Notes under the pieces: generated by a model
The model's database searches: none
What the model was told of the DNA's origin: nothing
What the model saw: only the letters and a program-made list of their open reading frames with translations
Assembly (NCBI RefSeq): GCF_003314995.1
Contig: NZ_QNRH01000001.1
Span: 1 to 64,000 of the forward strand
Direction: 5' to 3'
Source of the DNA: Pseudochrobactrum asaccharolyticum
GTDB taxonomy: Bacteria > Pseudomonadota > Alphaproteobacteria > Rhizobiales > Rhizobiaceae
DNA length: 64,000 nucleotides
Position numbers and translations under genes: made by a program
Shown here: positions 26,305 to 36,943 of the stretch, one piece after another
Numbering within the stretch: the stretch's first letter is position 1
Layout: each line of letters starts with the position of its first letter

Positions 26305-27513
26305 ATGACAGACGCTTTTATTTATGATCATGTGCGCACACCGCGCGGACGCGGTAAAAAGGATGGCAGCTTGCATGAAGTGCCTGCCGTGCGCCTTGGT
26401 GCTAAAGTGCTGGAAGCTTTGCGCGATCGCAATGGCATTGATACGGCCAAAGTCGATGACATTATCTTCGGCTGTGTTGATCCGGTTGGTGAAGCCGGTG
26501 CGGTTATTCCGCGATCAAGCGCTTTTGAAGCGGGCTATGATTTCAAAGCGCCGGGTATGCAGATTTCGCGCTTCTGTGCCTCCGGTCTGGATGCCGTTAA
26601 TCTCGCCGCAGCCAAAATTGCCGGTGGCACTGATGAGCTGGTGATTGCCGGTGGTGTGGAAAGCATGTCCCGTGTCGGTATGGGGATGTCCGGCGGTGCA
26701 TGGTATATGGATCCGTCGGTGGGCTTTCCCGGTTGGTTCATGCCGCAGGGCGTATCCGCTGATCTGATCGCCACCAAATATGGCTTCTCCCGTGAGGATG
26801 TGGATGCTTATGCGGTGGAAAGTCAGCGCCGCGCAGGCGAAAGCTGGAAAAAAGGCTACTTCAAAAATTCTGTCATTCCCATCAAGGATATCAATGATCT
26901 GACCATTCTTGACCATGACGAGCATATGCGCCCGACCACTGATCTGGCAGCGCTTTCCGGCCTTAATCCGTCTTTCGTGATGCCGGGAGAAATGGGCGGC
27001 TTTAATGCTGTCGGTATTCAGGCGCATCCTGAAGTTGAAACCATTAATCACGTGCATCATGCCGGTAACTCCTCAGGGATTGTCGACGGTGCTGCAGGGG
27101 TGCTGGTCGGCTCCAAACGCGCAGGCAAGATGCTGGATATCAAACCGCGCGCCCGCATCCGTGCCTTCACCAATATCGGCTCCGATCCGGCATTGATGCT
27201 GACCGGCCCTGTGGATGTGACAGAAAAACTGCTTGAACGTGCAAAAATGAAACTCTCGGATATTGATCTGTTCGAGCTGAATGAAGCTTTTGCGGCAGTG
27301 GTGCTGCGTTACATGCAGGCCTTTAATATTCCGCATAGCAAGATCAACGTGAACGGCGGTGCGATTGCTATGGGGCATCCTCTGGGTGCAACCGGCGCGA
27401 TGATCCTCGGCACCGTGCTTGATGAACTGGAACGGCGTGATCTCAATACAGCACTGGTTACCCTGTGTATAGGTGCGGGTATGGGCACGGCAACCATCAT
27501 TGAGCGTGTGTGA
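26305..27513 (+). CDS. fadA: Acetyl-CoA C-acyltransferase (thiolase)
   Basis: A 402-residue thiolase that cleaves 3-ketoacyl-CoA. The nucleophilic Cys lies in [16 protein letters not shown], His in [17 protein letters not shown] and the second Cys in [11 protein letters not shown], the complete catalytic set. It sits 55 bases behind the acyl-CoA dehydrogenase and 14 bases before FadB, so the three genes form a beta-oxidation operon. Assignment as a degradative rather than biosynthetic thiolase rests on this context. Confidence 0.92.
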   Translation: MTDAFIYDHVRTPRGRGKKDGSLHEVPAVRLGAKVLEALRDRNGIDTAKVDDIIFGCVDPVGEAGAVIPRSSAFEAGYDFKAPGMQISRFCASGLDAVNLAAAKIAGGTDELVIAGGVESMSRVGMGMSGGAWYMDPSVGFPGWFMPQGVSADLIATKYGFSREDVDAYAVESQRRAGESWKKGYFKNSVIPIKDINDLTILDHDEHMRPTTDLAALSGLNPSFVMPGEMGGFNAVGIQAHPEVETINHVHHAGNSSGIVDGAAGVLVGSKRAGKMLDIKPRARIRAFTNIGSDPALMLTGPVDVTEKLLERAKMKLSDIDLFELNEAFAAVVLRYMQAFNIPHSKINVNGGAIAMGHPLGATGAMILGTVLDELERRDLNTALVTLCIGAGMGTATIIERV

Positions 27514-27527
27514 GGGAGGGTAGTCCA

Positions 27528-29744
27528 ATGACAAATTACAAGAATTTCAAAGTTGAAACCGGTGCAGACGGTATTGCAGTTGTCACATGGAATATGCCTG
27601 ACAAAAGCATGAATGTGCTGACCGAAGAAGTGTTGACAGAGCTCGATAAGATCATTGATCAGGTTGTGGCAGACAGCACGATTAAAGGCGCGGTGATCAC
27701 ATCGGGTAAGGATACATTCTCCGGCGGTGCCGACCTTACCATGATGCAGAAAATGCTCAGTGTTTTCAAAACAGAGCAGAAGCAGGATGCTGAAAAAGCT
27801 GTCCAGAACCTGTTTGATAATGTCGGACGAATGACCGGCCTGTATCGTAAGCTGGAAACCTGCGGCAAGCCTTGGGTCTCGGCAATTAACGGTACCTGCA
27901 TGGGCGGTGCGCTGGAACTGTCGCTGGCCTGTCATGGCCGTGTGGTTTCCGATGCGGAAGGCGTGAAACTGGCGCTTCCGGAAGTTAAAGTCGGCCTGTT
28001 TCCGGGTGCCGGTGGTACGCAACGTGTGCCGCGTCTGGTCAACCAACAGGACGCGTTGCAGATGATGACCACCGGCTCGAGCCTGACCGCTGCGCGCGCC
28101 AAAGGCATGGGGCTGGTGCATGAGGTGGCTCCGGCGAAGAAGCTGGTTGAAACTGCTAAAAAGATGATCCGCAACGGTTTGAAGCCGGTGCAGCCTTGGG
28201 ATGAGAAGGGCTTTAAACTGCCGGGTGGTGCGATTTATTCCGCAGCCGGTGCCAATCTCTGGCCTGCGGCAACGGCTATTCTGCGCCGCGAAACATCCGG
28301 CAATTATCCGGCGGCACTGACCATTCTCAAATGCGTTTATGAAGGTCTGCTGGTGCCGTTTGATACCGGTCTGAAGATTGAGCAGCGCTATTTCACGCAT
28401 ATTCTGCAGACCACAGAAGCCCAGTCGATGATCCGCTCATTGTTTGTGTCTTTGCAGGAGCTGAACAAAGGCGCACGTCGCCCAGAAGGCATCAAACCAA
28501 CCAAGTTCAAGAAAATCGGCGTAATCGGTGCCGGTTTCATGGGCGCTGGTATTGCTTATGTTACTGCCAAAGCCGGTATTCCGGTGGTTTTGATCGACCG
28601 TAATCTGGAAGCCGCGGAAAAAGGCAAAGCTCATTCTGCCGATCTGATTGCCAAAGAGATGCAGAAAGGCCGGATGACAGCAGAAGATAAAGACAAGCTG
28701 CTGGCATTGATTACGCCATCTGCCGATTATGCGGCGCTAGATGGTGCCGATCTGGTAATTGAAGCTGTTTTTGAAGATCGCGGCGTCAAGCAGGCGGCAA
28801 CCGAACAGGCAGAAGCGGTGCTGGGGCAGAATGCAATTTTTGCATCCAATACTTCAACCCTGCCGATTACCGGTCTTGCCAAAGTCTCACAGCGTCCGAA
28901 AAACTTCATCGGTTTGCACTTCTTCTCACCTGTTGATAAGATGATGCTGGTTGAAGTGATTATGGGCAAGAAGACGGGCGAAAAGGCGCTGGCAACGGCA
29001 CTGGATTATGTGCGTGCCATCAAGAAAACGCCGATTGTCGTCAATGATACGCGCGGTTTCTACGTCAATCGTTGTGTACTGCGTTATATGTCTGAAGCCT
29101 ATAATATGCTGGTGGAAGGCGTGCCGCCAGTAATGATCGAAAATGCCGCTAAAATGGCCGGTATGCCGGTCGGGCCGCTGGCACTCAATGATGAGACAGC
29201 GATTGATCTGTCGCAGAAAATTCTCAAAGCCACGCTGGCTGATCTGGGTGACAAGGCCGTTGATCCGCGCCATGTCGAACTGGTCAATACGCTGGTGGAT
29301 AAATATGACCGCCTTGGCCGCAAAAACGGCAAGGGTTTCTATGATTATCCGGCACGACCTGCCAAAAAACACCTTTGGCCGGAACTGAGTACACTTTATC
29401 CGCAGCAGGATGCAGACAAGGTGGATGTGGAAACTCTCAAGCAGCGTTTCCTCGTCACTATCGCTCTGGAAGCAGCCCGTGTGATGGAAGAGGGCATTGT
29501 GACCGATCCGCGTGAGGCCGATGTCGGCTCCATTCTTGCTTTCGGTTTTGCACCTTATACCGGTGGTACATTGTCTTATATTGACGGCATGGGTGCCAAG
29601 GCATTTGTCAAACTGGCGAAGAAGCTGCAGAAAGATTACGGTACACAATTCAAGGCACCGAAACTTCTGACAGATATGGCTGACAGCGGTGAAACTTTCT
29701 ATCAGCGTTTCAATCCGTATAAGCCTGCTGATAAGGCTGCCTGA
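27528..29744 (+). CDS. fadB: Bifunctional enoyl-CoA hydratase / 3-hydroxyacyl-CoA dehydrogenase
   Basis: A 738-residue fusion enzyme. The N-terminal crotonase domain has [20 protein letters not shown] and [19 protein letters not shown] (oxyanion hole), with [17 protein letters not shown]. The NAD-binding domain begins at [20 protein letters not shown] near residue 325, followed by [12 protein letters not shown] and [18 protein letters not shown]. The two C-terminal dehydrogenase domains complete it. The ATG at 27528 has GGGAGGG upstream; an earlier in-frame start would overlap fadA. It hydrates and oxidises the product of the dehydrogenase for the thiolase. Confidence 0.93.
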   Translation: MTNYKNFKVETGADGIAVVTWNMPDKSMNVLTEEVLTELDKIIDQVVADSTIKGAVITSGKDTFSGGADLTMMQKMLSVFKTEQKQDAEKAVQNLFDNVGRMTGLYRKLETCGKPWVSAINGTCMGGALELSLACHGRVVSDAEGVKLALPEVKVGLFPGAGGTQRVPRLVNQQDALQMMTTGSSLTAARAKGMGLVHEVAPAKKLVETAKKMIRNGLKPVQPWDEKGFKLPGGAIYSAAGANLWPAATAILRRETSGNYPAALTILKCVYEGLLVPFDTGLKIEQRYFTHILQTTEAQSMIRSLFVSLQELNKGARRPEGIKPTKFKKIGVIGAGFMGAGIAYVTAKAGIPVVLIDRNLEAAEKGKAHSADLIAKEMQKGRMTAEDKDKLLALITPSADYAALDGADLVIEAVFEDRGVKQAATEQAEAVLGQNAIFASNTSTLPITGLAKVSQRPKNFIGLHFFSPVDKMMLVEVIMGKKTGEKALATALDYVRAIKKTPIVVNDTRGFYVNRCVLRYMSEAYNMLVEGVPPVMIENAAKMAGMPVGPLALNDETAIDLSQKILKATLADLGDKAVDPRHVELVNTLVDKYDRLGRKNGKGFYDYPARPAKKHLWPELSTLYPQQDADKVDVETLKQRFLVTIALEAARVMEEGIVTDPREADVGSILAFGFAPYTGGTLSYIDGMGAKAFVKLAKKLQKDYGTQFKAPKLLTDMADSGETFYQRFNPYKPADKAA

Positions 29745-29770
29745 TCATTCATTTTTATCAACAGTCATAT

Positions 29771-29801
29771 AATGGCGCGGACATATCCGCGCCATTTTCG
29801 T
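29771..29801 (+). terminator. Intrinsic terminator of the beta-oxidation operon
   Basis: AATGGCGCGGA and TCCGCGCCATT pair perfectly around a 4-base loop, followed by TTCGTTTTT, 27 bases past the fadB stop. Confidence 0.85.
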
Positions 29802-29867
29802 TTTTATTGATATTCTGATATAGGGAGAGGCTACGAAAGTAAGGATTTTATTCCTTGGGATGGGCTG

Positions 29868-30146
29868 ATGTTTACCCATGAAGAACTCTGGTCAGCCATT
29901 GATATGGTGGCAAAGCGGGCGCAACTGACGCCATCCGGTCTGGCACGCCGTGCCGGTCTTGACCCGACGACATTTAATAAATCCAAACGTTTTTCCGCAG
30001 ATGGCAGACCTCGCTGGCCATCCACAGAGTCTCTGGCAAAAATTCTTGAGGTAACAGAGATAGATGTTATGACATTCGCGCAATTGTTGGGTGGCGAAAA
30101 ATACTCTGAGCGCACTCCCAAAAATGTGAAGCAGTTACCGGATTAA
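29868..30146 (+). CDS. Phage-repressor-type HTH protein
   Basis: A 92-residue DNA-binding protein: LWSAIDMVAKRAQLTPSGLA, RRAGLDPTTFNKSKRF and RPRWPSTESLAKILEV form the helix-turn-helix of CI-like repressors. The S24 peptidase half present in full-length LexA/CI-type repressors is missing, so it would not self-cleave. Homologous short forms are common in Hyphomicrobiales genomes. Targets are unknown. The start at 29868 has the weak GGGATGGG upstream. Confidence 0.75.
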   Translation: MFTHEELWSAIDMVAKRAQLTPSGLARRAGLDPTTFNKSKRFSADGRPRWPSTESLAKILEVTEIDVMTFAQLLGGEKYSERTPKNVKQLPD

Positions 30147-30244
30147 TCTTCGCAAAAAACATAGAATGGTTTCAACGTTTCACTATTAACTGAAGGTGTT
30201 CTATAACGCGCAGCACATAAAGCGGACGATAAACAGGAGTAAGT

Positions 30245-31135
30245 ATGCGTAAACCGGCGACCCTTCGTACAATTTTGCCGCCGATCCTCGCCTTTGGTGT
30301 TGGAGCAACCCTGTTCGCTGCCTATGTCGCACCATTTTATGGCGCGCTTGATCATGACGCCGGTAATGGCGATACAGCCATTGTTGTTGAGAATTTTGAT
30401 CTGCCGGAAGATATGCCACCGGAAAGACTGCCGTCCGGCACACTCGCGAATGAAGAGCCTAACACGGATAATCCTTTGCCGGATGCATCAGACGCAGTGC
30501 AGGATCAGCCGCTGGAGCGTGTAGAACCACGCCCTCCATTGAGTGAGTTGGGTCTGGCGTCGCCGGTGCAGGAAAAGCCTGAACCCGCACCTGCCCCTGA
30601 AGATAAGGCCGCAGAAGGCGGCTTGTTTTACCGCCCTGTGGCTTTGGCCGCAGGCAGGCTTGCTGTCGGTAACCGCACGATTGAGCTGAACGGTATTGAT
30701 ATTGTTGAGCCGGATGCCTCTTGTGCCGATATTAACGGCGATGTTTGGCAATGTGGTATGCAGGCACGCACTGCATTCCGTTCATGGTTGCGCGGGCGGG
30801 CAATCAGTTGTGATCTGCAAGGCACTGATCCGCAAGAGGAACTGATCCGTACCAGCTGTACCTTGGCCGGAACTGACGTTGCCCGCTGGCTTGTTGAAAA
30901 TGGCTGGGCGAGAGCGACATTTGGCGGTCAATATGCTGATAGCCAGACACAGGCTGAGAAAATGCTGCTGGGCGTCTTTGGTCGCAAGCCTGTGACTGCA
31001 ATGCCTGAGCCTTCGGATACTGCGCCAGAGACAATGATACCACTGTTCCCGCAGGATAATGCTGCACCTGAACAAGCGGCGCCTGCACAACCGGCCGCAC
31101 CGGATTTGCCGTTTCCACCGGCACCACAACAATAA
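30245..31135 (+). CDS. Membrane-anchored thermonuclease-like (SNase-fold) protein
   Basis: A 296-residue protein with an N-terminal signal anchor (ILPPILAFGVGATLFAAYVA), an acidic Pro-rich linker, and a domain resembling staphylococcal nuclease: RTIELNGIDIVEPDASCADI, MQARTAFRSWLRGRAISCDL, VARWLVENGWARATFGGQYA. The usual catalytic Arg/Glu arrangement is only partly recognisable, so activity is doubtful. A Pro/Ala-rich tail follows. The likely location is the periplasmic face of the inner membrane. Confidence 0.75.
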   Translation: MRKPATLRTILPPILAFGVGATLFAAYVAPFYGALDHDAGNGDTAIVVENFDLPEDMPPERLPSGTLANEEPNTDNPLPDASDAVQDQPLERVEPRPPLSELGLASPVQEKPEPAPAPEDKAAEGGLFYRPVALAAGRLAVGNRTIELNGIDIVEPDASCADINGDVWQCGMQARTAFRSWLRGRAISCDLQGTDPQEELIRTSCTLAGTDVARWLVENGWARATFGGQYADSQTQAEKMLLGVFGRKPVTAMPEPSDTAPETMIPLFPQDNAAPEQAAPAQPAAPDLPFPPAPQQ

Positions 31136-31140
31136 ATACA

Positions 31141-31173
31141 AAAAAGCCGCGTCTCAGAGAAACGCGGCTTTTT
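31141..31173. terminator. Bidirectional terminator
   Basis: AAAAAGCCGCGT and ACGCGGCTTTTT form a perfect 12-bp stem between two convergent genes (nuclease-like and lysK), with a T-run on both strands. Confidence 0.85.
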
Positions 31174-31189
31174 CTTTTCATTTGAAGTC

Positions 31190-32839
31190 TCAGGCGCGCT
31201 TGAGTGCTTCCGCAATCAGGCCGCGTGTTTCATCAATACCGTAGAGTGCAACGAATGAACCGAAGCGCGGGCCGCGTTCCTGTCCGATCAGCACTTCATA
31301 GAGCATCTGGAAGAACGAGACAGAAACACCAGGGCCGCCGTCAGGGCTCTTCTTATTGTGATCCTGATAGCGTTCGATAACGCGGGCAACATCCAGAATA
31401 GCATTCTGGATTGTGGTGCCGTCAGCAGCCTTATCGAGAGCAGCCAATGCTGTATCCAGATCACGCAGAGCCTGCTGTTCAACTTCATCCGGTGCGCGGA
31501 ATTTCTTGCTCGGCTTCACGAAATCATTGAAGTAGCGGATGGCATATTCCACCAGAGCATTGAGCTCCGGATGGGTTGCCGGAGACGCACCCGGTGCATA
31601 GCGGGAAATGAAGCCCCACAAGGTGCTGGCATTTTCCGCATTGGATGCACTGACAAGGTTCAGCAACATGGCAAACGGCACCGGCAGATCAACCTTCGGC
31701 GGATTGCCGTAATGCTGATGCCAGACCGGATTGTTGAGGCGTGCTGCCCAATCCTGCTTTTCATAGGCTGCCAGATAGGTGAAATACTCATCTACAGCTT
31801 TCGGGATCACGTCGAAATACAGCTTTTTCGCTGTTCTCGGCTTCTGGAACATATAGAGGCCGAGACTTTCGGTCGGTGCATAGGTCAGCCATTCGTCAAT
31901 GCTGATACCGTTGCCTTTTGACTTGGAAATCTTCTGACCGAGATCGTCGAGGAACAGTTCATAAACGAAATGTTCAGGCGCGCGACCGCCAAGAATTTCA
32001 CAAATCTTGTCATAGATCGACTGATTGGTCTGGTGGTCTTTACCAAACATTTCAAAGTCAACGCCAAGGGCTGCCCAGCGCATGCCGAAATCCGGCTTCC
32101 ACTGCAGTTTCACATTACCGCCGGTGACCGGCAGAGTGGTTTCCACGCCGTTTTCATCGTCGAAAGTGATGGTGCCGGCTTTCGCGTCAACCTTCTTCAT
32201 CGGTACGTAAAGGACACGACCGGTGGACGGGGAGATTGGCAGGAACGGGCTGTAAGTAGCGCGGCGCTCTTCACCCAGTGTCGGCAGCATGACGGCCATA
32301 ATGTCGTCGTAACGCTCTACGGCACGCAGCAACACTTTGTCAAAGCGGCCGGACTTGTAATAGTCGGTCGCACTGGCAAATTCATAGTCAAAGCCGAAAG
32401 TGTCGAGGAAGCGGCACAACATAGTGTTGTTGTGGTCGGCAAAGCTCTTGAAGTCACCGCCGAACGGGTTTGGCACTGCTGACAAAGGCAGCTGCAGGGA
32501 CGGCTCGAGTGCTGCGCGATCCGGCACATTGTCCGGAATTTTGCGCATGCCATCGAGATCATCCGAGAAACAGATGAGCTTGGTTTTGACTTTGTCTTCT
32601 GTCAGCACGCGGAATGCATGGCGTACCATGGATGTACGTGCAACTTCACCGAAAGTACCGATATGCGGCAGGCCGGACGGGCCATAGCCGGTTTCGAAAA
32701 TCACGACTTCAGGAAAGCCGGTTTTCTCGTACCGTTTTATGATTTTCCGCGCCTCTTCAAAGGGCCACGCTTTCGCCTGTGCTGCTGCCGCAATCAGGTC
32801 GGGCGCAAGGTCGATGTGGTTTGAGCGGTCGGTTGTCAT
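31190..32839 (-). CDS. lysK: Lysyl-tRNA synthetase, class I (LysK)
   Basis: A 549-residue class I lysyl-tRNA synthetase, the archaeal-type enzyme also standard in many Alphaproteobacteria. The HIGH-type signature is [19 protein letters not shown] near residues 52-70, and the KMSKS-type signature is [15 protein letters not shown] near 303. It charges tRNA-Lys with lysine. The ATG at 32839 has an AGGAAAGAT-type ribosome site. No class II LysS is seen in this window. Confidence 0.95.
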   Translation of the reverse strand: MTTDRSNHIDLAPDLIAAAAQAKAWPFEEARKIIKRYEKTGFPEVVIFETGYGPSGLPHIGTFGEVARTSMVRHAFRVLTEDKVKTKLICFSDDLDGMRKIPDNVPDRAALEPSLQLPLSAVPNPFGGDFKSFADHNNTMLCRFLDTFGFDYEFASATDYYKSGRFDKVLLRAVERYDDIMAVMLPTLGEERRATYSPFLPISPSTGRVLYVPMKKVDAKAGTITFDDENGVETTLPVTGGNVKLQWKPDFGMRWAALGVDFEMFGKDHQTNQSIYDKICEILGGRAPEHFVYELFLDDLGQKISKSKGNGISIDEWLTYAPTESLGLYMFQKPRTAKKLYFDVIPKAVDEYFTYLAAYEKQDWAARLNNPVWHQHYGNPPKVDLPVPFAMLLNLVSASNAENASTLWGFISRYAPGASPATHPELNALVEYAIRYFNDFVKPSKKFRAPDEVEQQALRDLDTALAALDKAADGTTIQNAILDVARVIERYQDHNKKSPDGGPGVSVSFFQMLYEVLIGQERGPRFGSFVALYGIDETRGLIAEALKRA

Positions 32840-33151
32840 AATATCTTTCCTGATAGGAGGTGTTGATTAAAATATCCGCACTTTTTACCGGTACGGATAG
32901 ACAGGTCTATGGTGAGATGCGGGTTTCGTCAATGCGGCGCAACGCTTTCTTTGCCGCCGCTGGGGGATATCATGTGCTTTCTGTGAAAGCCAAGGTGATA
33001 TGACACGCTTTCTGTGAAAACGGGGGGAGCGTAATACAAAAATGATGGGGGTTGCGGGCATTATCCATAGGCTTAAACACAATTGAACACTTGTTAAGCG
33101 CTATAGAATAGTCTCAATCTTATATTTCAGACCATGCAGGAGTTCTTGGAA
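32840..33151. other. Intergenic region between lysK and the TerB-like gene
   Basis: About 310 bases holding divergent promoters; no gene seen. A short repeat GATATCATGTGCTTTCTGTGA / GATATGACACGCTTTCTGTGA-like pair lies at 32968-33018. It is a direct repeat of unknown meaning. Confidence 0.4.
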
Positions 33152-33559
33152 ATGAAAATCACGCCGCAGGATGCGCTGATCTATATTATGGTAACGGTTT
33201 CAGCTGCGGATACGCGGATGACAGATGCAGAATTGTCTTCCATTGGCAATCTGGTACGCCGTTTGCCGGTTTTTACCGGTTTTGATGTGGATACTGTGCC
33301 GGAAATTGCAGAACGTTGCTATGAGCTGCTGACCAAAGATGATGGTTTGGATCGCATTCTGGATATTGCACATCAGGCATTACCGGAAAAACTCTATGAA
33401 ACAGCCTATGCGCTTGCGGTTGAAGTGGCGGCAGCCGATCTGCATGTTGAGCAGGAAGAGCTGGAGTTTTTGCAGCTGATGCGTGACTTGTGGAATCTGG
33501 ATGAGTTGAGTGTTGCTGCGATTGAGCGCAGCGCTCGTGTGCGCTTCCGCAAACTTTGA
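33152..33559 (+). CDS. TerB-family protein
   Basis: A 135-residue all-helical protein of the tellurite-resistance TerB-like family. It has ALIYIMVTVSAADTRMTDAE near the N-terminus and YALAVEVAAADLHVEQEELE in the second half, the repeated acidic-helix motif of the fold, which in relatives binds metal. The start at 33152 is chosen over 33134. Function is unknown; no other ter genes are nearby, so tellurite resistance should not be assumed. Confidence 0.8.
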   Translation: MKITPQDALIYIMVTVSAADTRMTDAELSSIGNLVRRLPVFTGFDVDTVPEIAERCYELLTKDDGLDRILDIAHQALPEKLYETAYALAVEVAAADLHVEQEELEFLQLMRDLWNLDELSVAAIERSARVRFRKL

Positions 33560-33569
33560 TGCATTATCG

Positions 33570-33600
33570 GGCGCGTCTGGTGATAAACGCGCCTTTTTTT
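33570..33600. terminator. Terminator after the TerB-like gene
   Basis: GGCGCGT and ACGCGCC pair across a 10-base loop and are followed by a long T-run that reaches the TAA stop of the convergent solute-binding protein gene. Confidence 0.75.
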
Positions 33601-34487
33601 TAATAAAATCCGACCGGAAAATAGCGCAGATATAAATCATCCAGCACGCCTTTGCGCTCCAGTGCGGTGAGGGCGTTATTGAAAGCAAGGCGCAGATCTG
33701 CATCCTGTTTGCGTAAGGCAATCGCCATGCCTTGCCCTAAGAATTCCGGTGCCGGATAAGCGCCGCCGACAAAGTGGCAGCATGCGCCGTTAGAATTATC
33801 TGAAGCGCTGGCAGGATTCATGCGGAGCGACAGGCTCATCGCATCTCCGAAAATCAGCTGAACTTTACCATCCTGTAGCCCCTTATAGAGCAACTCGCTG
33901 TTGTTATAGGGTGTGATTTTGGCTTTCGGGAAATAGGTTTTTAACAGGGCTTCATGAGCGGTATCTGCTAGGACGCCGACATTTTTGCCGTCCGGAGAGA
34001 ATGAAGCGGGGCTGCTCTGCTCCGTTTTAACGGCGACAAAGCGGGCGGGTAAGCTGAAATAAGCGCGGGTGAAGCTTAGAGTAACTCGTTTCTCCCGATC
34101 CGGCATCAGTCCGGCAACCAGTGCATCTGTTTCATTGTTGCGCAGCGCTGGCAGCAATTCATCCCATGGCCGTGCTTCGATCTGACAGCGGCTGGCAATT
34201 GATAATTCCTGACAAATGGCGCGGATCAGATCAATATTATAGCCGCTGAGCCGTCCTTGTGGTGTGAGACTGTTAAACGGTGCGAAATCCGTGCCGGTCA
34301 GAAAGCGGATCTGGCTTCTTTGTGAAATATCCGGCTTTGCCGGTTTCTGATCATCGCCTGCGAGGTAGGGGGAAGCGCTCTGGGCTGAAGCCATGCCGCT
34401 TGCCAGCAAAAACATACCTGCAAAGATTGTTGTTGGGGCAGATTTTAGCATTTGACGAAATGAGGTGCGGACGGATGAATTGCGCAT
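33600..34487 (-). CDS. Family 3 extracellular solute-binding protein
   Basis: A 295-residue periplasmic protein with a signal peptide (TIFAGMFLLASGMASAQSA). The two-lobe amino-acid-binding fold shows IRFLTGTDFAPFNSLTPQGR, SGYNIDLIRAICQELS, TDALVAGLMPDREKRVTLSF and GVLADTAHEALLKTYFP. Such proteins deliver polar amino acids to an ABC transporter. No permease or ATPase gene is adjacent, so it is an orphan receptor or signalling component. It is convergent with the TerB-like gene. Confidence 0.85.
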   Translation of the reverse strand: MRNSSVRTSFRQMLKSAPTTIFAGMFLLASGMASAQSASPYLAGDDQKPAKPDISQRSQIRFLTGTDFAPFNSLTPQGRLSGYNIDLIRAICQELSIASRCQIEARPWDELLPALRNNETDALVAGLMPDREKRVTLSFTRAYFSLPARFVAVKTEQSSPASFSPDGKNVGVLADTAHEALLKTYFPKAKITPYNNSELLYKGLQDGKVQLIFGDAMSLSLRMNPASASDNSNGACCHFVGGAYPAPEFLGQGMAIALRKQDADLRLAFNNALTALERKGVLDDLYLRYFPVGFY

Positions 34488-34764
34488 GAGGATCCAGTAT
34501 CTCGTCTGATTATCTTATGAAATATGCAGAGTATAAAACAATCTGAAACGCATGGAAGGGGTCTGTAATTTATTTATTATATTTTCCTTTAGAGTATTAA
34601 AAATTTAAATATTAATTGGATTTGAAATTTTGGATAAGATATTTTTTACAGTTGTTATTTTTGCGTGATAGACATTATTGTTAAAAATGCGTTTATTTTG
34701 AATGCATAAATTTTTGTAATGTAGAATTTATTGAAATTTATCTTTGTTATTTCTTGGTGGTGAA

Positions 34765-36702
34765 ATGACGATGCATTTATTTATTTCGCAGAGCTTCATT
34801 GGGCTATGTGCTGCATTCTCTGTACGTCTGGTGGAGGCAGGGCTTGGCAAAGGAGAGATTATTGCGGCCTTTGCCGGTGCTGCGCGCCATAATACATCAT
34901 TCAATGATGAGCTTGTGCATCGGGGGGCTATTTCGGAAAGCGCCCTTTATCGGCTCTGGGCGGAAGAGACAGGGCTGACTTACGATGATACGCCAATTGT
35001 AAGCGATGTCTTGCTGCGTCCCTTTGATGGTATTGCTCGTTTGAGTAATATTCGTCATGTGTTGGTTGCGGGGCGAAATGGCCAGAGTCTGCTCTATATG
35101 GCGCCCGATCTCAAAGAATTGGCGATGTTGAAGTATTATCTGCGGGAATATCCGGAGATGCAGGCACGGTTGCGTTTATGTCCGCCGACAGTGTTGATCG
35201 CATTACTGCATGATCGTTATGGTAAAGCTGCCGCGGGACGCGCGCAGCGGATGACGCCGTTGCATTTATCTGCCCGCTTCGTGATGAATGGCTGGCAGGG
35301 CTTTAGTTTAGGAGCGCTTCTGCTCGGGCTGATGTGGTTGTTTCTTGTTAATGGCGGCGGTTACTTGTCAGTGCTCTATTGGGGAATGACATTGTTCTTT
35401 TTTGCGTGTGTGATCATACGCCTGTTGGCTGCATGGAACGCCCGCCCGTTGCACATACGCCCGTTATCCGCTTACAGAGCCTATAGTCTGCCGGTTTATA
35501 CAGTGTTGGTGCCACTTTATAAGGAGGCAAATGTCGTTGATCAGCTCGTTTTGGCGTTGGATGGTCTGAACTGGCCGACAACAAAGCTTGATATTAAATT
35601 GATTTGTGAAGCGGATGATACTGAGACGGTATCAGCTTTAGTACAATGTAATTTGCCGGCATATTTTGAAATTTTACGGGTGCCGGATATCGGGCCACGT
35701 ACTAAGCCCAAGGCTTTGAATTATGCGTTGCAATTTGCCCGTGGTGAATTTGTCGTTGTCTATGATGCAGAAGACAGGCCGCATCGCGATCAGCTGCTGG
35801 AAGCTTGGCAGACATTCCGGCGTGGAGATGAGAAGCTGGCATGTCTGCAAGCCCCGCTGGTGATCAGTAATTTCAAACATAATTACCTGACGCGTTATTT
35901 TTCATTCGAATATGCGGGGTTGTTTCGCGGGCTGCTGCCATGGCTAAGCCGGAGAGGGGCCGTTATGCCTTTGGGCGGAACCTCAAATCACCTGAAGCGA
36001 AAAGTTTTGCAGGAGGTCGGCGGCTGGGACAGTTATAATGTGACGGAAGATGCAGATTTAGGTATGCGCTTAGCGCGTTTTGGTTATTCTGTGGATGTGA
36101 TCAACAGACCAACGACTGAAGACGCGCCGGAAAATTATAAGGACTGGAAAACGCAAAGAACACGTTGGTTCAAAGGCTGGATGCAGACATGGCTGGTGCA
36201 TATGCGCTCACCGGTGCAAACTTGTCGTCAGTTGGGGATCGGGCGTTTTACACTCTATCTGCTTTATACAACGGGCTTATTGCTGTCGGCCTTGTTGCAT
36301 CCTCTTATGCTGATAAGCCTGGGGTGGGGAATTGCACAAAGCATTGCCGGTTATCATGATCAGAATGTTATGGCAGCAGTGATATTCAACGGAATGAATC
36401 TACTGACCGCCTATCTGAGTTTTCACATTCTATGCAACAAGACACTGCGCTTTGAGGAGCGTCGTCGTTATTCTTATCTCTGGGGCGTGCCGTTCTATTG
36501 GATATTATTATCGATTGCCGCATGGCGTGCTTTTTTTCAGATGTTTACGGCACCGCACCACTGGGAAAAAACGCCGCATTTTCCTAGCCGGAATGAAGAG
36601 GGGGAGGCAGAAGCGACAAATCTATCTATGCCACCATATGGATTATCTGTTCACAGTCAGAAGAAGTCATCTGCAACGAAACCGTTTGTCACAAATTTGT
36701 AA
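34765..36702 (+). CDS. Membrane glycosyltransferase family 2 (cellulose-synthase-like)
   Basis: A 645-residue processive-type glycosyltransferase. An N-terminal soluble region of about 170 residues resembles the docking domain of type II secretion ATPases. Two membrane helices (FSLGALLLGLMWLFLV, VLYWGMTLFFFACVIIRL) follow. The catalytic domain has VPLYKEANVVDQL, the Asp-containing VVYDAEDRPHRDQL, TEDADLGMRLARFGY and QRTRWFKGWMQTW (QxxRW motif), then further C-terminal helices. It would polymerise sugar into an exopolysaccharide. The ATG at 34765 behind GGTGGTGA is preferred to the TTG at 34744. Confidence 0.85.
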   Translation: MTMHLFISQSFIGLCAAFSVRLVEAGLGKGEIIAAFAGAARHNTSFNDELVHRGAISESALYRLWAEETGLTYDDTPIVSDVLLRPFDGIARLSNIRHVLVAGRNGQSLLYMAPDLKELAMLKYYLREYPEMQARLRLCPPTVLIALLHDRYGKAAAGRAQRMTPLHLSARFVMNGWQGFSLGALLLGLMWLFLVNGGGYLSVLYWGMTLFFFACVIIRLLAAWNARPLHIRPLSAYRAYSLPVYTVLVPLYKEANVVDQLVLALDGLNWPTTKLDIKLICEADDTETVSALVQCNLPAYFEILRVPDIGPRTKPKALNYALQFARGEFVVVYDAEDRPHRDQLLEAWQTFRRGDEKLACLQAPLVISNFKHNYLTRYFSFEYAGLFRGLLPWLSRRGAVMPLGGTSNHLKRKVLQEVGGWDSYNVTEDADLGMRLARFGYSVDVINRPTTEDAPENYKDWKTQRTRWFKGWMQTWLVHMRSPVQTCRQLGIGRFTLYLLYTTGLLLSALLHPLMLISLGWGIAQSIAGYHDQNVMAAVIFNGMNLLTAYLSFHILCNKTLRFEERRRYSYLWGVPFYWILLSIAAWRAFFQMFTAPHHWEKTPHFPSRNEEGEAEATNLSMPPYGLSVHSQKKSSATKPFVTNL

Positions 36703-36943
36703 TGTAAATCATAAATAGTCTGCTCATCTTATTTGAACGGAAGATGTTTTCCCCGATTAGCATATGATATATCCGCAAAGACAGATATTATGTTTTTGTA
36801 TTCAATTGCTTTCACAATGGTTACATAAGCATCTGTTGAAATAAGAGGGAATGAAGACGGATATAAAGGCGGCATACAGACATATGGTAACTGATCACAG
36901 TCAGAAAAATGATGTTTCTGTTGCAGTGGCTACGGAGGCAGAG

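Noticed and set aside
27309-28400. Long minus-strand open frame inside fadB
   Set aside because: It lies antisense to a strongly supported enzyme gene; composition is His/Arg/Gln-rich as in shadow frames and no domain is recognisable.
33152-33559. Tellurite-resistance island suggested by the TerB-like protein
   Set aside because: No terC, terD, terZ or other ter genes nearby; lone TerB-fold proteins are common.
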